Positions 63,951-64,000 of a stretch of DNA of 64,000 nucleotides are shown here, in pieces. Origin of the DNA: Anaeromyxobacter diazotrophicus (lineage in GTDB: Bacteria > Myxococcota > Myxococcia > Myxococcales > Anaeromyxobacteraceae); NCBI RefSeq assembly GCF_013340205.1, contig NZ_BJTG01000008.1:62001-126000 (forward strand), in the 5' to 3' direction. The notes beneath the pieces were generated by a model. That model searched no databases, was not told where the DNA came from, and was given only the letters and a program-made list of their open reading frames with translations. A program made the position numbers and the translations under genes. Position 1 is the first letter of the stretch, and each line of letters begins with the position of its first letter.

Positions 63951-64000
63951 CGGGCCGACTCGACGTCACTGCCCTGCGGGGCCGACGCGCGCGGGGGCGA

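Larger units (their letters stand above)
63599..64000. other. Gene-free stretch to the window edge
   Basis: About 400 bases without a convincing gene. It contains the second copy of the 21-base dispersed repeat (63665-63685), a 9-base inverted repeat GGACTGCTC / GAGCAGTCC at 63734-63742 and 63825-63833, and a short hexamer array near the edge. A plus-strand frame stays open to the end of the window, but its composition is Arg/Ala-rich and unlike the annotated genes. Confidence 0.5.

Noticed and set aside
63660-64000. Open plus-strand frame running to the window edge
   Set aside because: It has no good start or ribosome site, is Arg/Ala-rich, and reads through the dispersed repeat and the hexamer array; the true extent cannot be seen.

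Overview
The window is about 64 kb of very GC-rich chromosomal DNA from a member of the Myxococcota, most likely Anaeromyxobacter or a close relative. This is inferred from four things: the GC-saturated codon use with many GTG and TTG starts, a MYXO-CTERM-like tail, the abundance of two-component sensors, hemerythrins, zinc-ribbon proteins and lipoproteins, and the futalosine route to menaquinone. There is no rRNA, CRISPR array, insertion sequence or prophage. One tRNA gene, tRNA-Gly(CCC), is present.

Layout. 46-5785: a tightly packed operon for menaquinone synthesis through futalosine (mqnE, a fused mqnA-mqnC, an mqnX-like deaminase, an mqnP/UbiA prenyltransferase), ending in a GbsR/MarR-type regulator. 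5849-9804: prfA, prmC, murA and short-form hisG. 9907-15665: small zinc-ribbon proteins, two translationally coupled molybdopterin (sulfite-oxidase-fold) proteins, the tRNA, a SnoaL-like protein and a haloacid-dehalogenase-type hydrolase. 15717-19737: L-2-hydroxyglutarate oxidase, methylmalonate-semialdehyde dehydrogenase and a divergent zinc alcohol dehydrogenase. 20203-25044: a membrane-anchored unknown and two paralogous secreted DUF4091 proteins that converge and overlap. 25116-30870: lipoproteins, a response regulator coupled to a bacteriohemerythrin, a spermidine-synthase-like protein and a four-lipoprotein run that includes an M48 protease.

30742-36920: a repeat-domain envelope protein, trxC, acs and a fibronectin-III lipoprotein with an Ala/Ser-Thr tract written in a DNA hexamer. 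36971-46882: argJ, a hybrid kinase followed by a hemerythrin-domain protein and a HAD phosphatase, rmuC, a PAP2 phosphatase, a coiled-coil membrane protein, a ferredoxin and a kinase with a degenerate ATPase domain. 47054-52159: panE and a phosphonate-type ABC system whose ATPase carries a LysR effector-binding domain and whose two permeases are fused. 52268-54102: Cu/Zn superoxide dismutase, a TauE/SafE exporter and an acetyltransferase. 54099-57369: the oxidative pentose phosphate operon gnd-zwf-pgl. 57503-62969: a hybrid histidine kinase, a lemA/M48 pair and a zinc-ribbon protein. 62970-64000: hexamer repeats, nested inverted repeats and a stand-alone four-helix-bundle (23S intervening-sequence type) gene.

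The most unusual items are the ABC ATPase-LysR domain fusion (48087-49577), the four-helix-bundle gene whose start lies inside nested inverted repeats flanked by hexamer arrays (63024-63950), the mqnA-mqnC fusion (1194-3074), the convergent overlapping DUF4091 pair, and two independent pairings of two-component genes with hemerythrins. All family names rest on reading motifs by eye. No database search was run.
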